Below, piece after piece: positions 49,001 to 63,384 of a stretch of DNA of 64,000 bases. The notes under the pieces are model-generated. The model was not told the origin of the DNA. It was given only the letters and a program-made list of their open reading frames with translations, and ran no database searches. The DNA comes from Formicarius rufipectus (taxonomy: Eukaryota > Chordata > Aves > Passeriformes > Formicariidae): assembly GCA_013399695.1 (NCBI GenBank), contig VXAU01003736.1, positions 199,452-263,451 of the forward strand, in the 5' to 3' direction. Made by a program: the position numbers and the translations under genes. Each line of letters begins with the position of its first letter. Position 1 is the stretch's first letter.

Positions 49001-52000
49001 GAGTTTTACATCCAATTATACTGGTTCCTCTAGTCCAGCCAAGAGGCAGTGGGAGGAGTAGCTGATGCCAGATCATTGTCCACTGCAACATGAAGTCTAG
49101 GTAAAGACAGATGATCACCAGCAGTATTAGAGGTGCTCTTACAAAGATCCAGAAGCATTTCTATATACAACCTGGACTGATCAATTCACATCTGAACCCT
49201 CTAAGGAAAAGTAGAGTATATTGTAATTGCAAACTTTGCTGTTTTGAAATCTTCCAGTCAAGATCCTTTCTGCTTGTGATTTGTCTTCATCCTATGCTGA
49301 ATCATCTTGACAACAGAAATGTATATTGGTATTTGGAGGCAGTGCTGTATCTCAACTGTATTTCACTTTAGCTGATTCCTGCATTGATATTTTGACAAAG
49401 AGTATTTTTAAAAGAAAAAAAAAAAAAAAGCCTCAACTAAACAATAAAAGGAGTGCATTGTATGCATTATTTTACCAACTGATATTATGCTAACACCTTC
49501 CTCCAGGAAGGACTCAAGTAATTAGAATGATTCACTTGGACCTTTGATATTATATCACTGATACTAGTGCCCTGGGCAGAAATGGTGAATGACATGGAAA
49601 AAACCAAGAGAACGGTTTTGACATCTCCTTTCTTTTCTCCAATAGCAAGAAGTTGTTCATCAGATCCACCAGCCAAGGCAGATTACAGATGGAATAACTC
49701 AAGGCTTTTGCTTTTGTTCATGTCTGTTTTGCAAGACAAAGAGATGCAGACACAATTCAGAATTCCTAGTCAATATCTTTACCAAACTAAAGCACACAGA
49801 GAAATAAAATTTCTTTATGGACCATACGCGAATTTTAGGTCAACTAGCAGATAAAATCAGAGAACATGAAAAAAAAAAGCTTATTTTCACCACGGCATGC
49901 ATGACTTAAGGTGGTATGTGTCCCTAAACACTGTGTAATCTACTCTTTGGGTTAGATCAAAAATAACCTCTAAACCAGAAAGCTGGAAACTGTGTCTTTG
50001 CGATTTTAATCTCCTGTTGTGTTTGTATATGTTTAAATGTCCCAGAAAAACAAATCCAAATGCAAAAAAAAAAAAAAAAAGAACTTTACAAATCTCTTAA
50101 GTTTTGATCCTCTATAAATAAGTATTCCAAATGGGTTTCTGTGTTCTACAAGAGCTGAAATAATCAGAATTGAAGTGTCTCACATAAGACATATCTCAGA
50201 TTTGGAACTTGAGAAGATGAATATAACCTTTATTTTCCTGTTCAGGTCTATGACAGTCAAGTGTTCTGTGAAAGAGGAAACATGTTTTTAACTGGTCTTT
50301 TGTCATTGATTTTACAGCTTGCTAAGAAAAAAAATGTGTTGGCATTGTTAATAACTGGCAAAAACTGACATATCTGGGGTAAACTTCCATAGTGTAGGCA
50401 GTGTTATTACAGCAGACAGCACTGAGCACAGAGCACCATATGTCATGGTCCTGGTTACACTGCCTATTTCAAGTCCATGATTGTCAATGAGGGCACGTAT
50501 TTATTGCTGCTCTCTACTGGTTCACTTATCCTCTCCCTAATACTCCAGTGGTGCAAGACAGAGATACGACTATCTGGAACAGAGAAATTGTTGTGTGTTC
50601 TAGAACAGTTTCTTCATCAGCTGTGATAGGTGATAATATTTATTGTATCAAGTGGAATGATTGTTCTCTGGATTTTTTTTTTCTTTTTTTTCTCATGTGT
50701 TTGGAGAAGCTTCTCAGTAGTAATGGGAAATATTGATGTCATTACCCAAGTGCAGTGAAAAGAGCAAAAGTGACAATGACAATGAGTAGAAGAAAGACAA
50801 AGATAATTGCCAGAGGCAGAAAAAAATTATTTCCTTGAAATGAGACATTTGTGTGTAGATTCCCTGAAGGACGTGAAAGGGATAGGAGAGAAAAGTTGAC
50901 AACATGTCATGTCCTATTTAAGAGTGCAAGGCAGCTCTGTCATGAGGGTAGTGATAAAGCAGGAGGAGCTGGAGAACTCAATCTCTCTTGCTTCTGTCAC
51001 AAATACAGGACTTCTTTTAGGCAATTTATTTTGTTTACTTTGAGAACTAAAAGTTTATAGACCCACTTCACTGATTGCTTCTTTTGATATAAGAGATGGG
51101 CTTGCTAGAATACAGGTGTAAGAGAGATCATCAGGAAAATCACAAAACTGATGGGTATTCTGTGCAATTTATGCCATTGGTCCTATGAATCCTTGTAGCC
51201 CCTTATGTATATTCAAAAATGTTGTAATTTTTTTCTTGTTATAATAGCATTGAACTCTCTGTATAACAATTACTTTTATAAATACTGAAAAATGCGCACA
51301 AGATTTGTCAACATTGCTAATTTAACTTCAAAATAGGCTGAAGCAATCTTACTGTGAGTAAGTCCAAATAACTTAGATAGAAACCACAAGAAATATTATT
51401 GATCAGGCCTAGGTGGAGGCTGGGACAGAGCATAACTAGCATATAGATTTTCCATTTATGTTTCTTCCAAAGATTTATTCTAACTTAGATCCTGCACATC
51501 CCCCTATCTTCCTTATTTGCTGTGGCTTATCTCCCATTTCTGGTTTTGTGCATCCTGTAAGTCATTTGTTGGCTTCTGGGAGTGAGGCCAAAACTGTGCT
51601 GGTGGTGAAAGTCAACAGATCATGACCGTACCCCAGAAAACTATGATAAATCTGTCTTTGACAGCCAGAGACTATAATCAGGAAAGGTTACTTGCTTGCT
51701 TCATGGTATGTCCTGCAAATATTAGGGTTAAAAAGAGGCATGCATTATTTTGAAATCCATCTGGCAGAAAATCTAGACTGAATTATATCAATTTATACAT
51801 TAAGTTTTAACCTTAGGGTTGTGGAAAAGCGAGTTCATTATAGATAATAACAGCAAGTCTAGAATAAATAAATATACTACCCAGTGTACTGCTTAGCATC
51901 CTACAACAAGTGAGTTTTGGTAGGAAAAGAAATGTAACTTTTTTAGCCATTAACATCAAAAAACACTCATACAAATTTTGTGATGGAACATCTTATCTCA

Positions 52001-52657
52001 ATTGGCATCATGTAAATTTGTTGAAAGTTTATTAGTATTAGCACCTTGAAGATAATACCTGTATAGCAAAATCATGTAAAGCTATTCAGTAATGTATAAA
52101 CAAAATTATAAAGGCTATAACAAAATTGCTAAGTACATATATCTAAATCTCGTGCAGGGTTTTTTTTGCAGACAGTAGTGCAGCCCAGACTTCTATATCT
52201 TGAACCCAAAGAGTACACATTGGATATTAAGTTGTTTGCAGTTGTTGTCTGTAGCCTCCAACAATTGCTAAGTGCATGCAATAAAATCATTGCAGCCAGT
52301 AGAAGAATGTTGGAAATCAAAAACATTGGTTTTAAACTTTAGGTGGAGTTATTTAGCCAAAAGTATTTTGTTATCTTAAACTGTTACCCACTTAGGAAAA
52401 TATTAAATTTAATACTTCAGACATTTTATTTTGGATTTTTCAGCACGCATAATCCTCATTTAGATAATATATTAAATTTATACCATATATTAAGATTAAA
52501 GTTCCATTAGTACACATAAGTTTTGATTATGACCTTAATTTCTTATGTTTCATGTTGACACTGGAGAGCAGTGTTGGAGTACAACAAAAAATCCCAAAGC
52601 TAATAGAGCTGAACACAGGGATTTCTAGTCTTCCCAAGTGCATCTTAAATTTTCATT

Positions 52658-52672
52658 CTTTTTTTTTTTTTN
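52658..52672. repeat. Poly-T run ending at an assembly N
   Basis: About 14 T's end at the N at 52672, just before the CR1 copy at about 52.7 kb. Confidence 0.7.
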
Positions 52673-52704
52673 AGGCCATTTAAAGTGATTACTTGCCTTT
52701 TAAG

Positions 52705-53735
52705 AAAGTTTAAGTGATGTGTACGAGCATTTGCATGGTTTGTTGGTCTGGTGCACACTCCAGCTGGCAGTTAGTAACCAGCAGCATCCATCTGGGATCA
52801 ACCTCCAGGCCAATGCTGTTTAATATCTCTATAACACTGATAGTGGGACAAAGTGCACTTTCAGCAAATTTGCCAGCACCCCCAGTTGACAGGAGGCAGG
52901 CAGAGTGAGAATAAGATACTGGAGGACAAGGGTGTGCAATGGGCACTCAATAGGCTGGAGAAATGACTAATACTGATTTTATGAAGATCAGCAAAAGCAA
53001 GTGCAAAATCTTGCAACTGGCATGGAATAGCCCTATTCAACATTACAGCCTGAGGGATGGCTTTGTAGAAAACAGGTTTGCAGAAGAGCTTGGGTCATGG
53101 GGGTCCTGTGAACAATAAGGTGAGCTTTAGCTGAGGTTTTGCTCTGGCACAAAGGCAGTGTGCTGGGCTGTATTAGCAAGACAGCAGCCAGGAGGCTCAG
53201 GGAACTGATCTTTTGTCTCAGTATAGCACTTGCGGAACTGAATCAGGAGTAATATGACCAATTTTAGGCTCCCCAATGCAGGGAAACGATTGAAAAACTG
53301 GAACAAGTCCAGCAGGATAAGCAAGATATTTGGACAGGGAGGGACTGAACAAGCTGAGCTTGTTTAGACTAAAGATGAAGTGGGAGGTCTTAGGGAGGCC
53401 TTATTACCTGATCAGAGGATACAGATGGGGTGGAGACAGCCTCTTCTTTCTGATGCACAGCAATAGGCTGAGAGGTAATGAATATAAGTTGGAACGTATG
53501 AAATTCCAAATAGATATCAAGGAAAAATGTTTTTGTACTAATAGAGCACACAAACACTGCAACATAGACTGAGTAAGGCTGTAGCATCTCTGTCCTTGGA
53601 AGTCTTCAAGACTAAGCTGGTCATTGCCCTGAGGAACCTGATCTAACTAGAGCTGTTTTCAGCAAGGTGTTGTACAGGATAGACCCTAGAGATCACTTTC
53701 AACCTAAATTTTTCTGTTATTTTATGATTGCAGTG
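52705..53735 (+). mobile_element. CR1 LINE, about 1 kb, sense orientation
   Basis: The copy includes the end of the reverse-transcriptase region (around TTTAATATCTCTATAACACT and GTGCACTTTCAGCAAATTTG), the post-RT segment (AATAGGCTGAGAGGTAATGA) and the 3' end (AGAGATCACTTTCAACCTAA, then TTATTTTATGATTGCA). The reading frame is broken many times and the catalytic F-A-D-D box is no longer readable. It is an old, 5'-truncated copy. Confidence 0.9.
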
Positions 53736-56700
53736 ACACCATCTGTGCCCACCACTCCTGTCCCCTCATCACCAGCCGGTTTTTCTGAACATGCTTGTAT
53801 CTAATGGCATGTGACAAAAGCCAAAGCCACTGCTGCTTTGTTATTAGACCTTTTCTGGCATGGAGGTTATAGAGCAGCCCTCATACAAGTAGCTTCAGGA
53901 GAAGCAGAGTTCTGTTAAATTAGTTTTCAAGTTAAAAGAAAGGGATAAAGAGAAGGACACAGAGGGTTGGAGAAAAGGCAATAAAATGTCTCAGGTAATA
54001 GGGTGTGCTTCTTGGTGGAAAATCCTTGAGTAAAACTGCCAATTCTTTCCTCAGGCAGTGTTATTTATCCATGCACTCAAGCTACTTCTGTTCACTCAAG
54101 TGACAAGTATCTTTACTATCTCTCACACTTAACACTATGGTGCCAGCAGGCTGGGCTGCATTCCCTTCTGTCTCCTGCTATAAACCAGAACAAAAACTGT
54201 CAGTAAACTTGCAGTTACACAGCCAAAACTCAGCCTTCCTTTGCAGCAGTAGCACAACAGACAAAATTAAAGCCGATAGAAGGATCTTTCTTATACATCA
54301 GTGTGGATTATAGCCCAGCATCCTCATCTGTAATACATAAACCAGGATATATTTGTTTTGTATGCACTGTCACTGTACACAAGCTGAACATGACCCTGCA
54401 TGTTCACTCTGTATTGAAGGGAATTAATTATTCTTTTCAGTTATCAATTTTGTTCATTGCACACACACAAAATCAAACTCATTTTGTGTATGTGCAATGA
54501 CTTCTATGGACCAATAATGCTGAAAATTTGAAAATAAGAAGAAGAACTAAATGCTGTTATGTGAGGAGGCACAGCTGGTTTTATGCTACTTCCAGACTTG
54601 CCTATATTGAGTGACAGCAATTGCTCTTCATTCAGGAAGTAGTTTAAACTAGGCTTCAAAAATATGGTTATCAACTTTGTTTCGTTTTTGAGGATAACAA
54701 GGTACTTTCTGGTTGAAATCTGAGCAGTAGAGATCTCTCTGACTTTGTTGGTTGAGTGACATTCTAGAAGTTTCTACAAGCCAAAGTCACCTTAAGTTAC
54801 TGAAATTGTTTTTTTATTTCAGAGAACAGACTTAAGGCATTTTGAAACATTCCTTCCTGTTCTCAGACCTTGTATTCAGAAGAACATAGTAGTTAACATC
54901 TGAAATGGCTAAGGAGAGTCCCACAGAGCAGCTGATGTCCACTGCAGTTGCAGACTGTTCTTAATAATATCTTATTTAATTTGGATTTTAAATATTAATA
55001 TGAAGCAGTAGTATACTGCATACAGCTACAAGTTAATTATTATTCATCTCAAGTTTGGTGGTAGACTCTCTGTGTTAAACAATATTATAGTCATTTTTGG
55101 GTACATGATGCAAAATTCAAGCCTTTTTGCTCAGTTAATTTCTCAGCAGATAACCATGGTAACAATATTATCATTTTAACTCTGCTTGTCAGTGAGTCAA
55201 AATACCCAGGTGACATGATCCGCTACCGTTCTGTCAGCTCTGAATCATTAGGCTGTAGGTGAAGATTTCTGCAAGTAGTCAACTGTTACAAGAAACAGCT
55301 ACTTTCCTCTTGGCTTCCATACCATACTCAGAAATATGGATTCAGGTGAATCATCTTTCTGGGAATGATGCATAAGACAAAAGGAACACATTAGAATATT
55401 CTTGTCCCAAAGGAAGCTCTCTGACCATGTTTTTGGAAGAGGGGAAAAAAAACAACTTGGGCTTTGAAAAAGTGTGATTTCCAGCCATTGAGATACATAA
55501 GATGCAGAGCCTTAAACATCTGCGTTTTTTCAGTCACTTTGTTTAGAGTGAAACTACTTTTCCAAGAATGATGTTTTCTCCCTGATGGTTATATCTTGGG
55601 CTGTGTGGAACCTGTATTTATCATAGAACATAAAAAATTGGAAGTGCTGTGTTATGCTCTGTGGTATCATATCGGAATTCCTTATTGCATAGAATGCATA
55701 GTGGTCAGCTTCCTTTATTCTTTGCAAGGAAAAATTTAAGAAAATCTGAAAATTAAATCTGAATCTGAAAATCAATCTATGCATCTGCCACTGCCTCTCT
55801 CTTATTTAAGATTTCTTTTTCCATGCTTCCCTGGCTTGTCATCCTTGCATTAATTTCTGTCACATTGTAATAATGTCCTCTTTTATTGTTTTTGTGTTTT
55901 TTAAAAAAAAAAAAATCCATGTGTTTGATTATTAAGTTCTTTTTTCTTAACAATGAATGGTGATTTACTTTACTTAAGGCTAGCCTTAAAGATGATTTGC
56001 AAGCCCTTGTAATTAATTAAAGTGTAAAGTCAATATGACAATTTTGTTCATTGCCATCAGGTTTACTAATGCTACTTAGCCTTAAATACATTGCCAGAGG
56101 AGGGATGCTGAAATGGAGACATCTTTAATAGCTCTGCTGGCCCATGTGCAGATGATCAGTGTCTATACTCAAGTTCAAGAAAAAAATCCAATTGCATTAA
56201 CTGATTAGGTACAGGAAACAATTTTTTGTGTGGTGTGAGAGCTGTCTTACAACTTTTGCTTCTCTGTGTTCTTTTATATGCAATGGGATGAAAGGAAGTC
56301 CCATGAAATATATGGTTGTAGGGACTGAGACTGTTGACTGAAATGTAAATGTGTTTTCCCAGATAAATGCTCTAAGTGGGAAAGATACAGTTTCAATCTT
56401 TACAGTCTACAAAATGCTTATCCTATGAGTGAAATGAGCAGCTCTGCTTACAGTGGAGTTTTGCTGATCAGTGTTTTTGTCCAGGAGGGATTCTGCAGCT
56501 TAGGGACTCCATATATCTTTGTTGCAGCTGTGTCAGCAGAACACTCTAGTGCAAGCTCAAGAAACAAGTGTTACAGACAACTTCAGTGACTGCATTTGAA
56601 TTTAGTGTCAGTTTCCTGACCTAATCTGTGATCTGAATATGTGCATAGTCTGTTTCCAAGAAAGAATCAAGCTTTGTTTTTCTCTGGCTCAGAAATCTTT

Positions 56701-59700
56701 GTTTTAAGAGTTGTATACAGCTTTGTAAAGAAATTGAAATAGTTATATAAACCCATCTCACAGTGTTTGTGACAGTGGCTGTGTTCATTCTAGGCGAAAT
56801 AGAAGTCAAACCATAAATTAATTACGTATCAGGCACAGTTCATATCAGTGACAGGATAGTTCAGTGTTGAAAAGGCGGCGTCAGCAAAGACCAGTTAGTG
56901 CAGTGGAAACTGAGAAGTTGGGTGTGATTAGCTCAGAAAAGATTGCTGTCCTTTCTCTTAATTGCCCTCTCTGTGAATTACAGATGGATTATATCTTCAA
57001 AGTTTTTTGTGGCATCATTTGAGTCTTGTTAGGGGAGCAAGTATGGGCATAGGCTTTAGTGATATGACAGGCAGCATTTAGCTTTAGGGCTTCTGAAACT
57101 GCAAAGACCTGAGCTGAAGTGAGGTCCTTAAATTTCTTTTCAGTTCTTAGGGGTTTTTTTTGTTTTTGTTTTTCCTATTTGAAACAGCAACAGAAGAACA
57201 AAGTTGATTAAGATCTCTGTATGAATTAAAGACATCTCCTGATATAATTTTCAGTTTGTCTTACCCAAGAAAACTCCAGGAAGTGGCATGAATTTTATTT
57301 GTATCAAAGTCACACTTTTTTCACAACCTGTGTAAGTGCTGTATTAAGGAGTTTAAAACAGTGCCAAAAGCATACACTGTGCACTATTACTTCTGTAAAA
57401 CGTTTCTTTATGATGGAAAAATAATTTACTAGTTAACTAATCTTAAAATTAATTCAGGGATATAGAATCAGTTGTCTTGAAATACAGGTTGTTTAAAATG
57501 TGCAGGGAAGTATAGGATATGCATTATACAGCCCTAGAAATTAAAGAAGAGCACTGCTGAGATATGTACATTTCTTTTAGAAGTACGAAGGAGTCGAAAG
57601 TGATCTCCTTTTTACCCATTAGTTTAATTTTATTCTGGATATCTTTACTGTTCAGGGAATTTTATCATTAACTCATCTTTTTGGAAGAACATTGTACAGC
57701 TTCACAGATCTGTTGACTGAAAAAAAGACTCCATATAACCTTCATCCCACAGTTCCTTCTATACAGTTTGTATTTTGCTAACATCCTCTTTGTCTTACAA
57801 GTAACAATATTTTCCTCAGTGGTCTACATAACAAAGATGTTAACTATTTCTGACCAGTTCTCAGAATAATTTCGGAGTCAAGGAAATTTCATTAACCTCA
57901 ATTTGCAGCTGGGGAGCAGAGTAACAGAACTAGAAATCACTGCCAGAGTTAAACCATCTTTTCTTTTAAGAGATACCCAAATTCTTTCTGCTTCAGACAG
58001 TCCATGAAGCTTGTACTGTTAGTCTCTCTAACCTGTATCACACACCTCCTCTGAACTCAGGCTGTTGTTCAAAACACAGTAAGTCCAAGGGATGTAGGTC
58101 CTGAATATTCTTGTTCATTGCAGTGGTGATATGTAAAGCCCCAGAGATGCAAAACAAGAATAAAGTTGTAGTCTTTTACAAAGAATTAATTCCTTTGAGG
58201 AGCAAAGTAATAGATTTGTAAACCACTTGTAGTCACCAGGCTTCAATATAATACAATATAAGGATGAATAACTCACTGCCTGTGCAAATAATTTCCAGGG
58301 CCTGTTATAACATGCTGTTTAAGTGCAAACAGAATTGTCTTTGTGGATATGGCTGTTCACAACTAATCAAACTGAGGTTCAGATAACTGGACAGGTTATA
58401 TTAGAAAATTCAGTCAGATGTCAGTTGGGTATAATTCATATCCTGTATTTCATGGTGTAATGCTATGTGAAACTAATGTCTTTTAATGTTCTTCCAGAAT
58501 ACTTGACTCCTTGAAGACTAAGATCCCTTTTCGGAATTTCCTCATTAACCAGAGAATTTATCAACCATGTTAAAGATCTATCTACAAGAAAGGAAAGCAC
58601 ATGAGCAAATCGTAGGGAAACTTTCATTGCCTTTCAGCTACTTGTGTCACTTCACACCAGTGTTGGTTGTGTGCTTCTGCCGTGGTGTTAGGCTATATAC
58701 TGACGGCACAGACAGACAAATTCCTCATAGCTTTAAACTGCTATGTCAAAACTATCACCAACATCCATGCATATGTTGCTTCACTTCCACATCTTGGATT
58801 TACAGTTCCCATTTTAGATCATATTCTTCAAGACTTTTTGCCAAAAAATAAGGTAAAATGTGTTGGAATCCTTGCAGGTTTTCAGGCTAAGGAGTCAGAA
58901 GCAGCTTCCAAGACAGAGGCCTCACTGATAACAATGGAATGTGCAGGATGACCTTGGCTAACAGTGAACTAAGAGAAGAACCTGCTAATAATCCACAACA
59001 TGATACAAGTGAAGCATTCTATTAATAAAGTTAAAATTAAGATAGATAAGAACTATGTGAATTCACAAAAAATAGAAAATATATCTTGGTTGATATTTAT
59101 CTATAGCTGTATGTTGTTAGAGAGTTTTGATGTTTGAGAGTTTGATATATTTGATTTAGAAAATATGTTTAAGTGTGTGTCAAGATAGTCCTTTCTTGTA
59201 CTCTTGAAATCCCCACTCAAGGGAACATAAAGATGCAAGAATGTAAACATTTAGTGCCTTTTCTACCTCTCCACCATTCCTGAGTGGAACTGCAACTTTA
59301 GATGAGGAGGAATAAACTTTGTTTTGTTTTTTGATGCAGTCAGGTTGTCTTATTAACAACTAAGGCTTACAAGCCTCTTACCAAGACACTAAAACTGTGT
59401 GTGTGCAAAAATTCATCGGCTACAAAAAAGTGTTTGGCAAAGAGTAAGGTAAAACGTGTTAGTTCAACAAGAGAGTGAGTAGTTGCTCAGGAAATTAAGT
59501 AATTACTTTAAAAAAAAACTCAATAAACAACAAACTTTTCTGCTCAGTCAAAACCTCTTTTTATGTGGAATCTTCCAAGAGAATTAGTGTCAACCAAGTA
59601 TGCCTTGATTTTATATCTAAATGGATGCCTTTTGGATTTAAACAATCTAAGAGAATGTGAAACACATAGTTAATGGAAGTTCTCATAAAATTTTTATACA

Positions 59701-61734
59701 AATAGCAGTGCCCTGTGGTGCTTGTTGTCTTTCTGTGGTGCAGTGTTATCAGTCCAGTGTTACTAGTTTACTGTGACTCTTTTGCTATTTCTTACTTTTT
59801 ATAACAGCTCCAAAACTAGAATAATGAACATGCCAGTATGTCAACTTCACTGAAAGAAAAACAATCTAGCCAAAATATACTGAAAATATGTTCAGGATGT
59901 GAGGCAAACAAAGAATGGAGCAGAGTTTCACTGTTATTTGGCTCTAATGCATGATTTTTAAAAGCCTCAGTTTGACACTGTCACTCTCCTTTTAATGGAA
60001 CAAAGGGAAAGCCTGACAGGCACTCTGACACCCTCTCAGTCTCTGGTAGCACTTCGACCCATGTAAGTATGGATGGAGGGTCAAAAGACATTTTGTCTCA
60101 CCTTGCTTCCTGACTTCTCAGCAGCATGTCCCCAACATGGTACATCCTGAGAATTATTGTCAGTGGTCTATTTTGCAGTACTAAGGAGAGCCAGTACTAT
60201 TTGATTCATTACACACTACTCTTGGGGTACATAAGGGTAATTATATTTTTATACTGTCTTGGGCTCAATAGTCAACCAATTGCTACTTTTGCACTAATTT
60301 AATTAAATGTGGATTGCTACAGTGAGAGAAAAGTCGACATTATTGACGAATGAAACAAACGCCTTGATTGCTTACTGTAACAAATTTGCAGCTGAAAAGG
60401 ATGTAAGTATCACATTTAAAATTGAAATCACTTTAACAGTCTAAGGAAGCAGCAGTCATGAAAAGTAAAAATGGCTTTTAAAGATACTCAATACATTAAT
60501 TTTGTTTGTATTTGCATTTCAGGGAGTTTAAACGGTCTTTATTACCACTGGGGATTTTAGTAGAACTTAGTTTTCAGAGTTATTGTACACACATTTGTAC
60601 ACATGCAACAATGAACATTTGTGGGCCATTACTTATTATTTTCAAATTCCTCCAATGAATTTTTAAAAAGAAAAAATCAATGACTTATAAGGCAGTATTA
60701 AGCAGTTATTGATAGCTGTGTTCTAAGTTATTCATGCAGGGTAGGCTAGGCCTCCAAATACTGTGCTCTGTTGTATTAGATGGGTCTTATCAAGTGTTTA
60801 CTGAACTGTCAACGCTAATTCCTCACTAATTTAGATAATTCTAAACTGAGTTAAAAAATACAAGATGTGTTTCTTTACAATACAGAAAAAACAAGGACTT
60901 ATATGACCTGTATTTTATGAGCTTTGGGAAAAGACTAAAATTATGCATTTGGACTTAGACACACATATATGTGCACATATATATTTTTAGCTACTAATTA
61001 GCTATTTCTGTTGACTCTTAGCCTCTTGGTTCCCCTCAAAAACTACTGGGTACAGTGAGGTAAAGATGTTAAGGACATAGAGGTTTGTTCCCTAACAAGT
61101 CAAACTAGTTTATTTACAACATCTTCTTGGGATCCGACAAATCCTATCTCTGCTGTCCTTGGTTTTTAGGCTGTGCCAACATTAGTATATTTTCGGTTCA
61201 GAGCAGCTGTGGTTTTAAAGCAATTTTCCTGACCATCTCCCAGGTTGGTTCTTGTTGCATAAGCGCTCAGTTGCCTTTGCAATCTTTGAAAACTGGGTTC
61301 TGGGTCTCAGCAAGAGCTGTTTCATCCTACTGATCTGTTGATGTCATAGCAAACTACTTGTTGGTTACTTTGGAGGACCAAAGTGTTGGATGGGGAAGAG
61401 TGTTTTGGCTTTTCAGTCTTTAATCCTTGAGGATGTTATAGATGGTCATACTAGGCTGAGTACTCCTGTTCTTTGGTTTAGAAGCTGAGCAGTTCTAGAT
61501 TACTGATACATATTTAGAATACAGTCTAAAAGTACAAAAGTTGTAACAGTAAGTCAAAGGCACAGAACATCAGATCACAGAAATTAAAACCAATGTTGAA
61601 AGACTGTCTGCGCGAATGAACTGCATTAAGGAATGTATATAAAGACAATTTATATAGCAGAAAACCTGATCAAAGGCTAAATTTTTGCAACTTTATTCAT
61701 TTAGTACTTTTCCCCTCCTTGAACATGAGATGCC

Positions 61735-62675
61735 ACCTCCCTCCAATATTGGGACAAATCCCATTTAACATTTTCATTGATGGCCTAGGTGATGTGGCAG
61801 AGTGCATCCTCAGAAGTTTTCAGATGATTGGAAGGAGTAGCTGATGCATGAGTTGTTCCTGCCATTATTCAAAGCGTTCTCAGAAGACTGAAGATAATGG
61901 GTCAACAGGAAACCTCTGAAGTTAAACCAGAACAAATACAAAATCCTACACACTGGGAGGAATAACCCCTGGCATCAGTAAAGGCTGGGTTAAAAAGCAG
62001 CTTTCCAAAGAAGGATCGAGGGGTCCTGGTAGGCAATGAGGTGGTGATTAGTCAGAAACAAGCCTTTGTGGCAAAGAAGGCAATAACATCCTGGACTGTA
62101 TTAGGACTGTTGGCAACTGGTTGAGCAAGGTGATCCTACCCCTCTATTCAACACTGGTAAGGCCCAACTGGAGTACTGGGCCCAGTGCTACTTTACCAGT
62201 ACAATAAAAAATGTGGACATAGAGTTTAATAAAGAGCCATTAAGGTGACTTAGTCTCAGCTTGAAGCATCAGGGATGCTAACAGAGTCTGAGAGTGGAGA
62301 TGGTTTGTCATGGAGAAAGGAAAGCTTAGGGTAAGTCTTACTAATGTGTAAATGCTTGATAATGGGACGAAATAAAGATGAAGCCTTATCCTTCTCAGTG
62401 GTGCTGAGCAATAGCACAAGAAAAAATATGTGCAAATCACATTTCCATTTTAACTTATGAAGAACAGGGTTTTTTTTCTGTGATTGTGATCAAGCACTGG
62501 ATCAGATTGCCCAACAAAGGGTATGGACTTTGCATTCTTGGGGATATTCAAAATGTTGTTGGACATGACTCTGAGCAATCTGACATAGGTGACCCTGCTC
62601 TGGACAAGGAGGATGGAATAGATGGTGTCTAGAGGTACTGTGCACCTTCAGCTATTCTGTAAATCTGTGATCTTG
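61735..62675 (+). mobile_element. CR1 LINE, about 0.9 kb, sense orientation
   Basis: The copy starts in the reverse-transcriptase region (PFNIFIDGLGDVAECIL is readable near 61750-61810) and contains GGAGGAATAACCCCTGGCAT, GGTAGGCAATGAGGTGGTGA, TGGAGTACTGGGCCCAGTGC and a 3' end GCTATTCTGTAAATCTGTGA. It has several frameshifts and is 5'-truncated. Confidence 0.92.
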
Positions 62676-63384
62676 GTGTCAAAAATGTACTTCGGGCTTT
62701 CTCTCCTCTCTGGGGGTTGAGATGACATGCTTTTATGCTCACTTGGGCTAATACTTTAATGACTACTTCATCATGTGCAGACATACTAAATCCATCTGCT
62801 TTTCAGATGCTGCTCTTTCAACCATGGAAGAAAATATAACTGTGCCAGTATCTCACTTACAATAAATTGAAATTTTCAATCAAAATATCCAGGTAGCAGC
62901 CATTTTCTGACTTAGAGCATCACTTTTTAGTTACAAGCTGTGAAGCATTTTTACCTCTGGATTACATATCTGTGTGTTTACATTCTCCCTATGATCTCTT
63001 GAGACTTAAAAATGCTTTTCTACTCATCCATTTCTGAGGAGCTGAAGGGGAGTGCTGTGCAACCCACCTTCAATTTCAGCAGATGACAAGGTGGAGGCAG
63101 ACTTGAGAGATGCTGTTCCTGAAGAGACAGAGTAGGCTGTGGCCATTTGAAAAACAGCTGGTCGCATTGTGAGTAACTGCCGTAATAGTGGAGCACAGGC
63201 TGCTGCAATGTTCAAACCCTTAGGAGGCTTTTCTGTAAAGTGTAATAATTTTTTCTTGTTGGATTTTAAAAGCACCATATAGTAAATAAGTTGTAGGACT
63301 ATAATGACAAGCTGAGAGCCTGCAGAACACCCCACCATTCCTTGAAAGACAGACCAGCACCTCAGGGAGCCAAACCCGTATCAG

